Shown here piece after piece: positions 19,748-29,537 of a DNA stretch of 64,000 bases (its first letter is position 1; each line of letters starts with the position of its first letter). The stretch is from Lacimicrobium alkaliphilum (GTDB lineage Bacteria > Pseudomonadota > Gammaproteobacteria > Enterobacterales > Alteromonadaceae): assembly GCF_002591895.1 (NCBI RefSeq), contig NZ_NISX01000008.1:1-64000 (forward strand), in the 5' to 3' direction. The notes beneath the pieces were generated by a model. It did no database searches, was not told the DNA's origin, and saw only the letters and a list, made by a program, of their open reading frames with translations. Both the position numbers and the translations under genes were made by a program.

Positions 19748-20293
19748 ATGGCACAGAATTTACAGCAGGCAACATTGGCAGGCGGGTGCTTCTGGTGCCT
19801 TGAATCCGCGTTCAACGGCCTCAAAGGCATAGAATCGGCCTATTCTGGCTATGCAGGGGGTGAGGTAAAAAATCCGTCCTACGAGCAGGTCTGTCAGGGA
19901 AATACGGGACACGCCGAAGTGGTCCGCGTGACGTTCGATGCTGATGAGATAAGCTACAAAGAGTTGCTGGAAATATTTTTTGCACTACATGATCCGACTC
20001 AGTTAAATCGTCAGGGAAATGATGTTGGTACCCAATACCGAAGTGGGATTTTTTACCACAACCGTGAGCAAAAGGAGCAGGCGCAAGCCCTGATTCATGA
20101 ACTGGAAGAGCAGCAACTATGGCCGGGAGACATCGTTACAGAACTGGTTGAAGTGAACAATTACTATCAGGCGGAGGATTATCATCAGGATTACTTCAGT
20201 AACAATCCTCAAAACACCTATTGCAATATGGTGGTGGCTCCGAAGCTGGCTAAATTTCGCCAGAAATTCGCCAACCGTCTGAAACAGGACTGA
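19748..20293 (+). CDS. msrA: Peptide-methionine (S)-S-oxide reductase MsrA
   Basis: 181 residues. The catalytic motif GCFWC lies at residues 13-17, with Cys14 as nucleophile; the Gly usual after FW is Cys here. VYSGYAGG-type (AYSGYAGGEVKNPSYEQVCQ), GHAEVV and TQYRSGIFYH are all present. Repairs Met-S-sulfoxide in proteins, probably recycled by thioredoxin. ACGGAGG precedes the ATG. Stands alone between divergent and convergent neighbours. Confidence 0.97.
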   Translation: MAQNLQQATLAGGCFWCLESAFNGLKGIESAYSGYAGGEVKNPSYEQVCQGNTGHAEVVRVTFDADEISYKELLEIFFALHDPTQLNRQGNDVGTQYRSGIFYHNREQKEQAQALIHELEEQQLWPGDIVTELVEVNNYYQAEDYHQDYFSNNPQNTYCNMVVAPKLAKFRQKFANRLKQD

Positions 20294-20309
20294 TTCCCGA
20301 CAGAGTCTG

Positions 20310-23294
20310 TCAGCGATTATCGGTGGTGGCCACGCAGACCCTGTTGCGGCCTTCCTCTTTGGCCCGATAAAGGGCATTATCGGCTCGATGCAATAACGCC
20401 TCTGCGTTTTCACCTTCTTTGGCTTCCGCCAGCCCAAGGCTGCCTGTCAGGCTAAAATCCCCGAGTAACAGCCGGCAATCCAGTTGACTGATTGACTGGC
20501 GCAGGCGCTCTGCGAGTGCCAGTGCATCCTCCAGGCAGGTATTGGGTAGTAACAAAGCAAACTCTTCACCGCCCCAACGGGCCAGTGTGTCGATTTCCCG
20601 GCTATTTTCACGAATACTCTGCGCGACCAACGTCAGAACCTTATCACCGATAGCATGTGAAAACTGATCGTTCACTCTCTTGAAAAAATCCAGATCCAAC
20701 AGAATCAGGCATAGAGGGCTCTCGTGACGCCGCGCACGGGACAATTCACGGGTTATGGCTTCATCAAAAGCGCGCCTGTTGCCCAATCCGGTCAGCGCAT
20801 CCTGGCGGGCCTGCAGTTCAAAGGCTTCAGATTGCTGGCGAATTTTCTCGACCAACGCTGATTTTTCGATATCGGCCCGCTGCAACGACTCGGCCTTTTC
20901 CCTCAATTCTGCTGTTTGTTCATCTACCTTGAGTTTAAGGGTATTGGCGGCACGCTGAAGGCTGACCAGTCGCCACTTTATCAACCCTGACACCAGTAAA
21001 AGAACCAATGCTATGACCAATACCCAGAAGCTGGTTCTTTGCCAGAAAAAAGGCTGGATAGAGAAGCGTACAGATTCCTGCTGACTCCATTCTCCATCAG
21101 GATAAGATGCCATAACTTTAAACTCATACTCACCAGGCGGCAGATTGGTAAACTCACTGCTGGTCTGTGTGTTGCGCGACACCCAGTCGTTGTCAAAACC
21201 TTCCAACAACGTGCGATACTGGATCTTCGAGGGCATCACAAACCCCAGTCCGGCATAACGGATTTCAATACGGTTGGTGCCTGCCGGAAGCAGTGGAAGA
21301 TTTGCCGGTTGGTAAGGCTTGCCATCGGCCACCAGACTCTCAATCACAGCCGGGGGAACAATGGCGGAAAATTCAGATAACCGTTCAGGCTGTACGCGGG
21401 CTACGCCTTTGGCTGTAGCAATCCAGATGTCTCCATCATGCGTTTTAATTGCCGCCGGATTTGAGCCACCATTAGCCTGAGAACTGACCATACCATCAGA
21501 TTCACCAAATAATTCATAATCCAGACTGGTGCGCTCCCCCAGTGCTACTTGTGTGGCATGCTCACTATTTATCCTGATGATGCCACGGTTACTGCTAACC
21601 CAGAAAAACCCCTGCTCATCGGCAACAATCTGAAAGTACTTGTCGAATGGCATTCCAGCACTAACCCCCACCAGGCCCAGTGATTCAGAGGCATAATCAT
21701 AACGCAATAAACCACGGTCACTGGCGGCCCACAAGGCTTGATTATCGGGCTGCTGATAGAAGCCAAATATAAATTCAGCCTGCTCATGAGGCCCGAGATC
21801 CAGAACCTCTAGCTGGTTATCTTTCCAATACGCCAGGCCCTTTGCTGTTCCGATCCAGATGCGGCCATCGGGTGCACTTAATAGTGAGGAAATAAACGGG
21901 CTGGGCAACTCATTCTGCTGTGGTAAGGCGGTCACAAGCCGATTCTGAATTATATTCAGCCCATTGACTGTACCCACCCATAGCCGGGTGTCGTCAACAG
22001 GAAGAATTGCGCGTACCTCATTTGAAAAAAGCCCGCTATCCCTTGTAAAGGCTTGCTGCACCTTCCCTTCGTGCCATCGGGCCAGCCCCTGTGTATAGCT
22101 ACCTACCCAAATCGCGTTATCCGGCGCCTGAGCCAGGCTAAGTACGCTACTGCTGACGACTTTCCCGTTAAGCGCCTTCAGTTGGTCGCCCTGTATGACA
22201 TCTAAGCCCCGGCTGGTACCTATATAAATACTGCCATCTCTGGCCTGTAACAAAGCGCGCACAAAATTGTCAGTCAGTCCCTTTTCATCGGTCAGCGTTG
22301 AAAAAGGTGCATCTCTGAGCCTGAAAAGCCCTCCATTGGTACCCAACCAAAGACTGCCCTCGCGATCGATAAATAAAGAGGTGATACGGTTATTAGGCAA
22401 TCCCTCCTGCGCCGACAAGTGCTCCAGCTCACCATTGTGTATTCTGAACAAGCCATTTTCTACTGTTCCGATCCACAATGCACCATTTTGCCCAACCAGC
22501 AATTCCAGTGCAGCGACATCATCAAGGCGAGAGTCAAGTCGAGTAAAACGTTGATTTTCAAGGCGATATACACCATTTTCCGTGCCAATCAGCAAGCGAT
22601 CCTTAAGATCCACTTTAACAGAAAATACCGGGCCGTCAGGCAAACCGCTAAAACGCTTATCATTGTCGACAGCCTGCGCCTGTTCACTGACAATACGGAA
22701 CAAGCCACCAGCAGTACCCACCCAAATAGCGCCGTCTTTATCACTGACCAGATCATAGACCCTTTCGTCTGTCAGCCCCTGTGCCGCTGAAAACCGGGTG
22801 CGTGTGCCATCAGGTTGCTGACGGATAACACCCGCATTGTCGGTGCCCAGCCATAAATCACCAGCGGCATCACAATGCAATGCTCTGACCATAGAGCTAA
22901 AAGCAGGTTCGGCAACCCATCTCTCTGGACGCACTTTACTCAGCCCACCTCTGGCACTGGTGACCAATAGATTGCCCTGACAATCTTTACCCAGATTATA
23001 GGTGCCGGTGTCGGGCAAACCGGTTTTCTCACCGCGCCCAAACACCTCCATACTGCGGCCATTGAAACGAGCAACCCCCTCCCAGGTAGCAAACCACAAA
23101 TAGCCATCTTCTGTTTGCTGGATACTGTTGATGGTGTTGTGGGGTAATCCGTCCCGTGTAGTCCAACTCTCCTGGAAAAAATCGGTCAGCTTTCCCTGTG
23201 CATAGGTCATCTGAGGTATCAGTAACAAAACAGCGAATAGGAAAAATACCCCACACGCTATCCTGGAATATTCAACCTCAGCTTTCACTCTCAT
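20310..23294 (-). CDS. Membrane sensor diguanylate cyclase with two-component-regulator propeller and GGDEF domain
   Basis: 994 residues. A signal/anchor (GVFFLFAVLLLIPQMTYA) precedes a long periplasmic beta-propeller region (about 35-680) of repeated units such as GxIWVGTxxGLFR. A Y_Y_Y domain follows (YAGLGFVMPSKIQYRTLLEG, FTNLPPGEYEFKVMASYPDG), then one membrane helix (FWVLVIALVLLLVSGLIKW, about 765), a coiled coil, and GGDEF (about 840-990). The active site reads GGEEF and the RxxD inhibitory site (REID) is present 5 residues upstream, so synthesis of c-di-GMP with feedback inhibition is predicted. The ligand is unknown. Confidence 0.93.
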   Translation of the reverse strand: MRVKAEVEYSRIACGVFFLFAVLLLIPQMTYAQGKLTDFFQESWTTRDGLPHNTINSIQQTEDGYLWFATWEGVARFNGRSMEVFGRGEKTGLPDTGTYNLGKDCQGNLLVTSARGGLSKVRPERWVAEPAFSSMVRALHCDAAGDLWLGTDNAGVIRQQPDGTRTRFSAAQGLTDERVYDLVSDKDGAIWVGTAGGLFRIVSEQAQAVDNDKRFSGLPDGPVFSVKVDLKDRLLIGTENGVYRLENQRFTRLDSRLDDVAALELLVGQNGALWIGTVENGLFRIHNGELEHLSAQEGLPNNRITSLFIDREGSLWLGTNGGLFRLRDAPFSTLTDEKGLTDNFVRALLQARDGSIYIGTSRGLDVIQGDQLKALNGKVVSSSVLSLAQAPDNAIWVGSYTQGLARWHEGKVQQAFTRDSGLFSNEVRAILPVDDTRLWVGTVNGLNIIQNRLVTALPQQNELPSPFISSLLSAPDGRIWIGTAKGLAYWKDNQLEVLDLGPHEQAEFIFGFYQQPDNQALWAASDRGLLRYDYASESLGLVGVSAGMPFDKYFQIVADEQGFFWVSSNRGIIRINSEHATQVALGERTSLDYELFGESDGMVSSQANGGSNPAAIKTHDGDIWIATAKGVARVQPERLSEFSAIVPPAVIESLVADGKPYQPANLPLLPAGTNRIEIRYAGLGFVMPSKIQYRTLLEGFDNDWVSRNTQTSSEFTNLPPGEYEFKVMASYPDGEWSQQESVRFSIQPFFWQRTSFWVLVIALVLLLVSGLIKWRLVSLQRAANTLKLKVDEQTAELREKAESLQRADIEKSALVEKIRQQSEAFELQARQDALTGLGNRRAFDEAITRELSRARRHESPLCLILLDLDFFKRVNDQFSHAIGDKVLTLVAQSIRENSREIDTLARWGGEEFALLLPNTCLEDALALAERLRQSISQLDCRLLLGDFSLTGSLGLAEAKEGENAEALLHRADNALYRAKEEGRNRVCVATTDNR

Positions 23295-23353
23295 TCAATC
23301 TGTCCTTGCAATTTCATGACCCATTGCCAGTATCAATATTCAGCTACATATTA

Positions 23354-24211
23354 TCAGTACAATAAACTATAAAACTTACGCCGGTACTGGCTGGCCAGCG
23401 CATCGCCTTCGGGCAGAGCGTTAAGGCTGTCAAGCATAATCCTGCGGGCTTCGCCAAAATTCAAATCTTTGCGTAACACCTCCAGAAGTAACGAAAGTGC
23501 TTCTTCTGCCCGTCCATTTTGTTGTAATTGCACCGCGAGTTTGACTTTTACGTCCATATCATCAGGATTCTGTGCCAATGTTTGCTGCAGGGCTTTGATT
23601 TCAGGCGACTCAGCCGCTTCCTCAGCCAACTCTATACGCCCTTTAAGACTCTGATAAGTAGCATCCTGGTCCACCAGTCCAATGGTCTCCAGCAACTCTC
23701 TCGCTTCACTGATACGTTTCAGTTCAATAAAACACTCGATCAGTACAAACTTAATATCACTGCGCTCAGATTCCAGTTCCAGTGCTTGCTTTGCCAGGCT
23801 AAAAGCTTGCTGAACATCGGATTGTGCCAACGCCGCCCGGGCCTGCTCGAGTAATCCATCCGCCGGACTGGGTAAATGCTTATCCAGCAACGTCCGAATT
23901 TCTGTTTCCGACTGCACTCCGGCAAAGCCATCCACAGGCTGGCCATCTTTGACAAGAATCACAGTAGGCAGACTGCGCACGCCGAATTGCATAGCAATCT
24001 GCTGTTGCTCGTCGCAGTTGACTTTGGCCAACACCAGATCGTCGGGCCGCTCCGCTGCCAGCTTTTCCAGCACCGGCATAAGATTCTTGCAGGGCTCACA
24101 CCAATCTGCCCAGAAATCCACCAACACAAGCTTGTGTTGTGACGTTTCGAGAATGACTTGCTGAAAGTTGTCTAGATCTACATGGATAATGTTATTTGAT
24201 TGTTGTTCCAT
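23354..24211 (-). CDS. YbbN/CnoX-type thioredoxin with TPR-like C-terminal domain
   Basis: 285 residues. Thioredoxin domain (about 10-110) with WADWCEPCKN, so both Cys (38 and 41) are present. The rest is helical with TPR-like repeats (QAFSLAKQALELESERSDIK, ALSLLLEVLRKDLNFGEARR), the layout of E. coli YbbN (CnoX), a chaperedoxin that passes substrates to GroEL and DnaK. The CxxC suggests redox activity as well. Located 43 bp downstream of purK on the same strand. Confidence 0.88.
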   Translation of the reverse strand: MEQQSNNIIHVDLDNFQQVILETSQHKLVLVDFWADWCEPCKNLMPVLEKLAAERPDDLVLAKVNCDEQQQIAMQFGVRSLPTVILVKDGQPVDGFAGVQSETEIRTLLDKHLPSPADGLLEQARAALAQSDVQQAFSLAKQALELESERSDIKFVLIECFIELKRISEARELLETIGLVDQDATYQSLKGRIELAEEAAESPEIKALQQTLAQNPDDMDVKVKLAVQLQQNGRAEEALSLLLEVLRKDLNFGEARRIMLDSLNALPEGDALASQYRRKFYSLLY

Positions 24212-24254
24212 CTGTTTTACTACCTGTTCTGATTCTATCTGGATTTATTGTCCT

Positions 24255-25388
24255 TCAGGACAGCGTTCTGGCCTTATTCGCCAGATGCGGGAAATGACTT
24301 TCAGGAACATAATCTGCCAGTGCCAGCATAGAAGTTGCCAGTTCCGGGTAGGTTTGCCCGACAAGATTAAAATGGCCCATTTTGCGCTTGTCTCTGACGG
24401 TCTTACCATACCAATGCAGATGGCATCCGCGGATCGTCAACATATCCCGTGCAAAAGAGGCATAACCGATAATATTCACCATGGCACAAACCGTTTTTAT
24501 ACTGGTATCCCCTAAGGGCAGATCACATATAGCACGTAAGTGGTTCTCAAACTGACAGGTATCGGCGCTTTGCATCGTCCAGTGACCCGAATTATGTACA
24601 CGGGGGGCAATCTCATTGACAAGCAAACGATCTCCCAGCTGAAAAAACTCTACCGCCAGTACACCAGTGTAATTCAGTTCATCAGCCAGAGTCTTGAAGA
24701 TTTCTCTGGCCTGTTGTGTCAGCGCTTCGGTTACCCCGGGTGCTGGCGCCAACGACACATGTAACTGTCCCTGATGGTGTAAATTTTCTGCCAGATCATA
24801 AAAACGAAAATGCCCTTTGCTATTGCGCACGCCAACCAGGGAAACCTCTCTGTCAAAGTGGAGCATTTTCTCCACCACCAGTGGCACTTTTCGCAAGTCC
24901 AATGCCAAGAGCTGTTGTTTCAAATCAGGCAGATCGTCCGATTTGTGTAACCGCCACTGACCATAACCGTCATAACCGTCCCGACTGGCTTTAACAATTA
25001 ACTGGTCACCCAACTCGTCCACAGCACCGTCCAGCTGTTCGACGTTATCAATAACCCGATGAGGGCAATTGGCAATATCCAGTCTCTGAAGCAGGTGTTT
25101 TTCTCTGACCCGATCGGCCCCGGTCAGGATCGCACCAATCCCTGGCATTAATTTACCGCTGAGTTCGGCCTTTTCCAGCAGCGCCTCCGGTACATGCTCA
25201 AATTCTACCGATATGGCATCCGCCTGTTCTATCGCCTCTTCCAGACCGATATTGTAAGGCTCTTTGTTCACCGGGTTAACTACCTTGTGAGTATTAACAT
25301 CTACCGCAGACACCTCAATACCGAGCGGACATCCCGCCAGATACATCATTCTGGCTAATTGACCGGAGCCAAAAATCAGCACGTTCAT
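24255..25388 (-). CDS. purK: 5-(carboxyamino)imidazole ribonucleotide synthase
   Basis: 377 residues, ATP-grasp fold. [19 protein letters not shown] is the family start; [27 protein letters not shown] and [20 protein letters not shown] form the ATP and substrate sites. It converts AIR with ATP and bicarbonate to N5-CAIR in purine synthesis. Its start overlaps the purE stop by 4 bp, so translation is coupled. Confidence 0.98.
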   Translation of the reverse strand: MNVLIFGSGQLARMMYLAGCPLGIEVSAVDVNTHKVVNPVNKEPYNIGLEEAIEQADAISVEFEHVPEALLEKAELSGKLMPGIGAILTGADRVREKHLLQRLDIANCPHRVIDNVEQLDGAVDELGDQLIVKASRDGYDGYGQWRLHKSDDLPDLKQQLLALDLRKVPLVVEKMLHFDREVSLVGVRNSKGHFRFYDLAENLHHQGQLHVSLAPAPGVTEALTQQAREIFKTLADELNYTGVLAVEFFQLGDRLLVNEIAPRVHNSGHWTMQSADTCQFENHLRAICDLPLGDTSIKTVCAMVNIIGYASFARDMLTIRGCHLHWYGKTVRDKRKMGHFNLVGQTYPELATSMLALADYVPESHFPHLANKARTLS

Positions 25389-25876
25389 TCAGGCAACTCC
25401 AGATTCTGACTGGAAAGTACCTTATCAGTTTGAGTGCGTCTGAATTCCTGCACAGCAGTTCTGACAGTTTCATCATTAAGCGCGATGATCTGAGCCGCCA
25501 TCAAGCCCGCATTGGCCGCACCGGCATCGCCGATTGCCAGCGTGCCCACGGCTACGCCCTTGGGCATCTGCACAATAGACAGCAAGGAATCCAGCCCGTT
25601 CAGAGTACGGGACTTCACCGGCACGCCAAACACCGGCAAATGGGTATGCGCAGCAATCATGCCCGGTAAGTGGGCGGCACCGCCAGCACCGGCAATGATC
25701 ACGTCAAACCCATTGTCCGCGGCAGTGGCTGCAAACTCAGTCAGCAGCTCCGGGGTACGATGAGCAGATACGACCTGGGCGTGGTACTCAACCCCCAGCT
25801 CCTTAAGCATCTGCGCAGCATGCTGCATTGTCGGCCAGTCAGATTGAGACCCCATTACAATTGCCACTTTCGACAT
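25385..25876 (-). CDS. purE: 5-(carboxyamino)imidazole ribonucleotide mutase
   Basis: 163 residues. Motifs [46 protein letters not shown] and GVPVKS identify class I PurE, which rearranges N5-CAIR to CAIR. First gene of purE-purK. GAGGAG precedes the ATG. I found no clear PurR box upstream. A TACAAT sequence that could be its -10 lies inside the 37-bp repeat copy at 25940-25976. Confidence 0.98.
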   Translation of the reverse strand: MSKVAIVMGSQSDWPTMQHAAQMLKELGVEYHAQVVSAHRTPELLTEFAATAADNGFDVIIAGAGGAAHLPGMIAAHTHLPVFGVPVKSRTLNGLDSLLSIVQMPKGVAVGTLAIGDAGAANAGLMAAQIIALNDETVRTAVQEFRRTQTDKVLSSQNLELPE

Positions 25877-26337
25877 TTTTGCTCCTCAGGTATGAAGGAC
25901 TCTGGTCCGCCCCTCTTAGTGAAAAAATAAAAGCGGGATTGTACCTCAAAAGATTGCCCCATCCTAATCCCGCCAGATATCTAAAACGTAACCGTTAAGC
26001 ATAAAAACTTCCCCGTGGCCATCGTGCTCTGGCTTCTATCAGGCCTAATTTGCTTTACGCCAATATCTTTGTTCTACCGCTGACATTATAAGCAAGTCTG
26101 CTTGCATCGTATTAGCCATTACTACTCTCAGCACCAATTTTAAGGATAGCAGGCCCGTCTATGATAGCGCCATCAAGTCGCGCCCACTACGGCATCAAAC
26201 GCACTGTCTGAATAGTCTGTGCCGTGCTATGCCACTGGGACAGAAACGGTGTTGACCATCTGTGAGATCACAGGAACCGATGACATTTGGTGAGATAAAA
26301 AGGACAAAATGGCTTGCCACTTGGACAGCAAGCGAAG
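25877..26337. other. 461-bp intergenic region upstream of purE
   Basis: No gene seen. It carries the first copy of the 37-bp repeat and the short inverted repeat GCGGGATT/AATCCCGC (25933-25940 and 25966-25973). A 14-bp sequence TGCCACTKGGACAG also occurs twice, near 26228 and 26314, with one mismatch. The purE promoter must lie here. Base composition is unlike the coding neighbours, and the part between the repeat and the TetR gene could be decayed DNA. Confidence 0.5.
25940..25976. repeat. 37-bp direct repeat, left copy
   Basis: 35 of 37 positions match 31718-31754 in the same orientation; mismatches are at repeat positions 8 and 18. In the right copy this sequence is the last codons, the stop codon and 3' flank of a binding-protein gene (minus strand, Trp-Arg-Asp-stop). 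The left copy therefore looks like a detached end of that gene, or one boundary of an inserted segment. Confidence 0.8.
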
Positions 26338-26928
26338 TTACAAGCTGTGTTGCTCCAGCAATTGTTGAATAAAGGATTTGCAATGGCGACTTGCTTCTTC
26401 AAAATCCAGTTTCTTATGAGCGTCCAGAGTGCACCGTAACCAAAATCCATCGATCATCGCAGCGGTCATCGCCGCGGCAGTTCTGACCTGCTCCTGGCGA
26501 ATCAAAGTCCGGAAAGAATAACGTAAGTTAGCCTCCAGCCGTGCAGCATTAACCCGCTGTAAACGCATCAACGCGGGGCTGTGCATCGATTGCGCCCAGA
26601 ATGCCAGCCAGGTTCGCCCTGCGCGGTCAGAGCGCTGCAGATTAGTGAAATTGGCATCGACAATTCTCATCAGCCGCCGCTCTGCTGATTCATCGGTCCC
26701 CATTTGCTCCAGTAAATCTGTCTTCAGCTTTTCCAACAGGTACCTGACGGTGGCCTCCAACAACGCCTGCTTACCACCGAAATAGTGACTAATGATCCCC
26801 GAGGAAAGCCCCGCAATACCGCTGATGGTATTAATGGTCGTATTATGCAGGCCATAACGGGAGACTGACTCCAGTGTTGCGTTGATCAGTTGTTGACGTC
26901 TGATCTCTTCCATTCCTAGTTTTGGCAT
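26338..26928 (-). CDS. TetR-family repressor, BetI-like
   Basis: 196 residues. The N-terminal MPKLGMEEIRRQQLINATLE and the helix-turn-helix segment ISGIAGLSSGIISHYFGGKQ closely follow BetI, the choline-responsive repressor. The ligand domain contains WLAFWAQSMHSPALMRLQ, also BetI-like. It is divergent from a TonB receptor, and a 20-bp palindrome lies between them. There are no betA/betB genes nearby, so the target is more likely the adjacent receptor and phosphoesterase genes. The ligand could be choline or a related quaternary amine (inference). Confidence 0.85.
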   Translation of the reverse strand: MPKLGMEEIRRQQLINATLESVSRYGLHNTTINTISGIAGLSSGIISHYFGGKQALLEATVRYLLEKLKTDLLEQMGTDESAERRLMRIVDANFTNLQRSDRAGRTWLAFWAQSMHSPALMRLQRVNAARLEANLRYSFRTLIRQEQVRTAAAMTAAMIDGFWLRCTLDAHKKLDFEEASRHCKSFIQQLLEQHSL

Positions 26929-27032
26929 ATCATTTTACTCATTCTGATTTGCCTTAGCATAGTCTTACAAGTTATTGCTTTTCAAGAGAATTTTCATTAG
27001 AAACTCAAATGTCATCTGACTGCCACCCTTTA

Positions 27033-27052
27033 TTAATTAAACGTTCAATTAA
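27033..27052. promoter_or_regulatory. Near-perfect 20-bp palindrome, likely operator of the BetI-like repressor
   Basis: TTAATTAAAC|GTTCAATTAA: 9 of 10 positions are symmetric. The centre AACGTTCAAT resembles the inverted repeat reported for BetI operators. It sits between the TetR gene and the TonB receptor gene, about 100 bp from each start, and so could control both. Confidence 0.65.
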
Positions 27053-27149
27053 GTTTAAATAAACCGTCATACACCCTGTTCACAATGATGTTTTAGTTAT
27101 CCATTTGCACACGAAAATCAGACACAGACTAATCAGGAACAATAAAGAA

Positions 27150-29489
27150 ATGAAACTCAAAAGCTCATACAGTTTAACCGCGCTGGCAGTAATCAGCGTA
27201 TTATCCCATCAGGCCCACGCCAACGAAGAAAGCATGATGGAAGAGGTCTCGGTTGTTGGTAAGAAAATCTCCTATGCCAACAATCAGGTCGATGTGTCAA
27301 TGCTACAACAGCAAGCTCCGGTGACCAGTGTTCTGGCGGTAATCGACAACCTTCCCGGAATCAGTATTAACGAAGGGGATGCGTTTGGCGGAGATGACTG
27401 GTCAACATCTATCACCATGCGCGGTTTCAGTATCGACGGTTCTCAGCAACAGTTAGGTATGACCATCGATGGTTTGCCAAATGGCGGCTCTAACTATGGT
27501 GGTGGTTCCAAAGCCAATCGCTATTTGGATGCCGAAAACATGAGTACGGTAGAAGTGGCCCAGGGTACATCTGATGTCTCATCTGCGTCGCTGGACGCCT
27601 TAGGCGGCACATTCAACTTTGTCAGCCGCGATCCTGGTATGCAAAAACAGACGACCTTCGCCTACAGTCAGGGCGATCATGATGCCAGCCGTTATTTTGT
27701 TCGTCATGAAACCGGTCAGATTTTCGATAACACCTACGCTTATGTGAGCTATTCACAAACCAGCAATAAGCGCTGGATTGGCAGCGGCGACAATGGTGGC
27801 GCCGACCGTCAGCACTTTGAAGCCAAGTTTGTATCCGAGTTCGGCAAGCTGTCCCTGACCGGGCGGTTTTCCTATGACGACGTGGAAGAAGACAATTACA
27901 ATAGCGTCAGCAAGGAACAATTTGCACAAACCCCTGACTGGGATCAATTGACATGGGACTGGACCGGTATTCCGCATTTTGACCAAATGTATGCAGAGGG
28001 CTGGTCAACCCTGCGTGAGAACAGTCTCGCCTATCTGAAATTTGACTATCAAATCTCTGCAACCTCGTCGTTAACACTGACCCCCTACTTCCATAAAATG
28101 AAAGGCCGTGGTGATTGGATTCCGCCTTATCTGAATACTGTGGTTGACGAAGATGGCAACCCCACAAACAAGGGAGGCAGCAATACCCGATACGGGTTTA
28201 CCGACCAGCAGGGTAATCCGCTTACTCCAGCCGCTGACTGCGACGCTAATTACAGCTGGCCCTGGACGTCCGGCCCTGGCTTGCATCCAGCTTGCTATCC
28301 CGATGACGCCGTTCCGGTGATGTCGTATCGCCACACCCATTACGGCAAAGATCGTTTTGGTTTTACCGGTAACTATCAGTTAACACTGGGAGACCACGAT
28401 GTGCTGGCGGGTGTATGGTACGAAGATATTGATCGCGATGAGTCCAGAGACTGGCATAAAGTGATCGATGCGCGGATATTACATCATTTTGATAGTACCC
28501 CTTATTGGGTGCAGTACGAAAATAATTTCCAGACCGATGTTCTGAAACTGTATCTGCAGGATAACATCAGCTTTGGCGACCTGACCGTTAATCTGGGGGC
28601 CCAGAAGTATCTGGTTGATATTCAGAAAACCGACAATTTCAGTGGTAGTGTCGTTAAGGAAATTAATAGCGATTCCGAGCTGTTATATAACGCCGGGGCT
28701 GTGTACCAGTTGAGCCAGGAACTTGAAATCTTCACCGGTTACAGTGAAAACTTTTCGGCCATCAAAGATTTAGTGCTGGAGCGCAATGAAGCAAACGTCG
28801 ATGACCTGGAACCTGAAACCGCAGAGAACATCGATATCGGTATCAGATACAGCAACGACGATTTGCAGTTCAGCGCTACCCTGTATGATATTCAGTTTGA
28901 CAACAGAATCTCTCTGATTGCCCCCGGGGCCGAGGTAGAAGGGATTGTATATGATCAGGGTGATGGCACTTACCGAAACGACGGCGGTATAAAATCCCGT
29001 GGTATAGAGCTTGCCGCTAACTATCGGGTAAATGACAAGTGGAGTCTGTACGCGGCCTATACCAAGAACAATTCAGAGTACACACAGACCATTGAGAATA
29101 CCGTGGATGGCGTGCGCACTGTAGAGGTGGTCGGCGACACCGATGTCATCGACGCTGTAGAAGACATGGTAACACTGTCGCTGGACTACTACAGCGGCAA
29201 TTTACGCGGGGGGCTTTCGGCAAAATACACCGGCAAGCGCCAGGGCGGCTATTTAGATATTCTCAGTGACCCGTCACAGCGCAACCAGGTAGATGGCTAT
29301 ACCCTGCTCGATCTGAATATCGGCTATCATCTGCCTGTTGCCAACACGTTAGTCGATTCGATCGATCTGGCTTTTGTTGTCAATAACATCACCGATAAAC
29401 GTTATCTGTCATCAGGCACGGGTAACGGCTTCAGTTACTACATTGGCGGACCACGCACCGCCGCATTAACGTTAACAGCTAACTTCTGA
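27150..29489 (+). CDS. TonB-dependent outer-membrane receptor
   Basis: 779 residues. The start is placed at the ATG giving MKLKSSYSLTALAVISVLS, because this yields a proper signal peptide ending HQAHA; AGGA lies upstream. The plug domain (about 25-170) has PVTSVLAVIDNLPGISINEG and SITMRGFSIDGSQQQLGMTI; a 22-strand barrel follows and ends in an aromatic residue (LTLTANF). The substrate is not given by the sequence. Its place before two secreted phosphoesterases and beside a BetI-like repressor suggests uptake of an organophosphate or amine product (inference). Confidence 0.92.
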   Translation: MKLKSSYSLTALAVISVLSHQAHANEESMMEEVSVVGKKISYANNQVDVSMLQQQAPVTSVLAVIDNLPGISINEGDAFGGDDWSTSITMRGFSIDGSQQQLGMTIDGLPNGGSNYGGGSKANRYLDAENMSTVEVAQGTSDVSSASLDALGGTFNFVSRDPGMQKQTTFAYSQGDHDASRYFVRHETGQIFDNTYAYVSYSQTSNKRWIGSGDNGGADRQHFEAKFVSEFGKLSLTGRFSYDDVEEDNYNSVSKEQFAQTPDWDQLTWDWTGIPHFDQMYAEGWSTLRENSLAYLKFDYQISATSSLTLTPYFHKMKGRGDWIPPYLNTVVDEDGNPTNKGGSNTRYGFTDQQGNPLTPAADCDANYSWPWTSGPGLHPACYPDDAVPVMSYRHTHYGKDRFGFTGNYQLTLGDHDVLAGVWYEDIDRDESRDWHKVIDARILHHFDSTPYWVQYENNFQTDVLKLYLQDNISFGDLTVNLGAQKYLVDIQKTDNFSGSVVKEINSDSELLYNAGAVYQLSQELEIFTGYSENFSAIKDLVLERNEANVDDLEPETAENIDIGIRYSNDDLQFSATLYDIQFDNRISLIAPGAEVEGIVYDQGDGTYRNDGGIKSRGIELAANYRVNDKWSLYAAYTKNNSEYTQTIENTVDGVRTVEVVGDTDVIDAVEDMVTLSLDYYSGNLRGGLSAKYTGKRQGGYLDILSDPSQRNQVDGYTLLDLNIGYHLPVANTLVDSIDLAFVVNNITDKRYLSSGTGNGFSYYIGGPRTAALTLTANF

Positions 29490-29497
29490 AACTGATT

Positions 29498-29523
29498 AAC
29501 TGAGGCGGGTCACCGCCTCAGTT
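29498..29523 (+). other. Strong intercistronic hairpin
   Basis: AACTGAGGCGG, loop GTCA, CCGCCTCAGTT: a perfect 11-bp stem between the receptor stop and the phosphoesterase start. Only a short T run follows. It may partly terminate transcription or protect the receptor mRNA, giving more receptor than enzyme (inference). Confidence 0.6.
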
Positions 29524-29537
29524 TGCAAGGATAAAAT

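Noticed and set aside
25877-25976. PurR operator before purE
   Set aside because: No sequence close to the usual PurR palindrome was found by eye.
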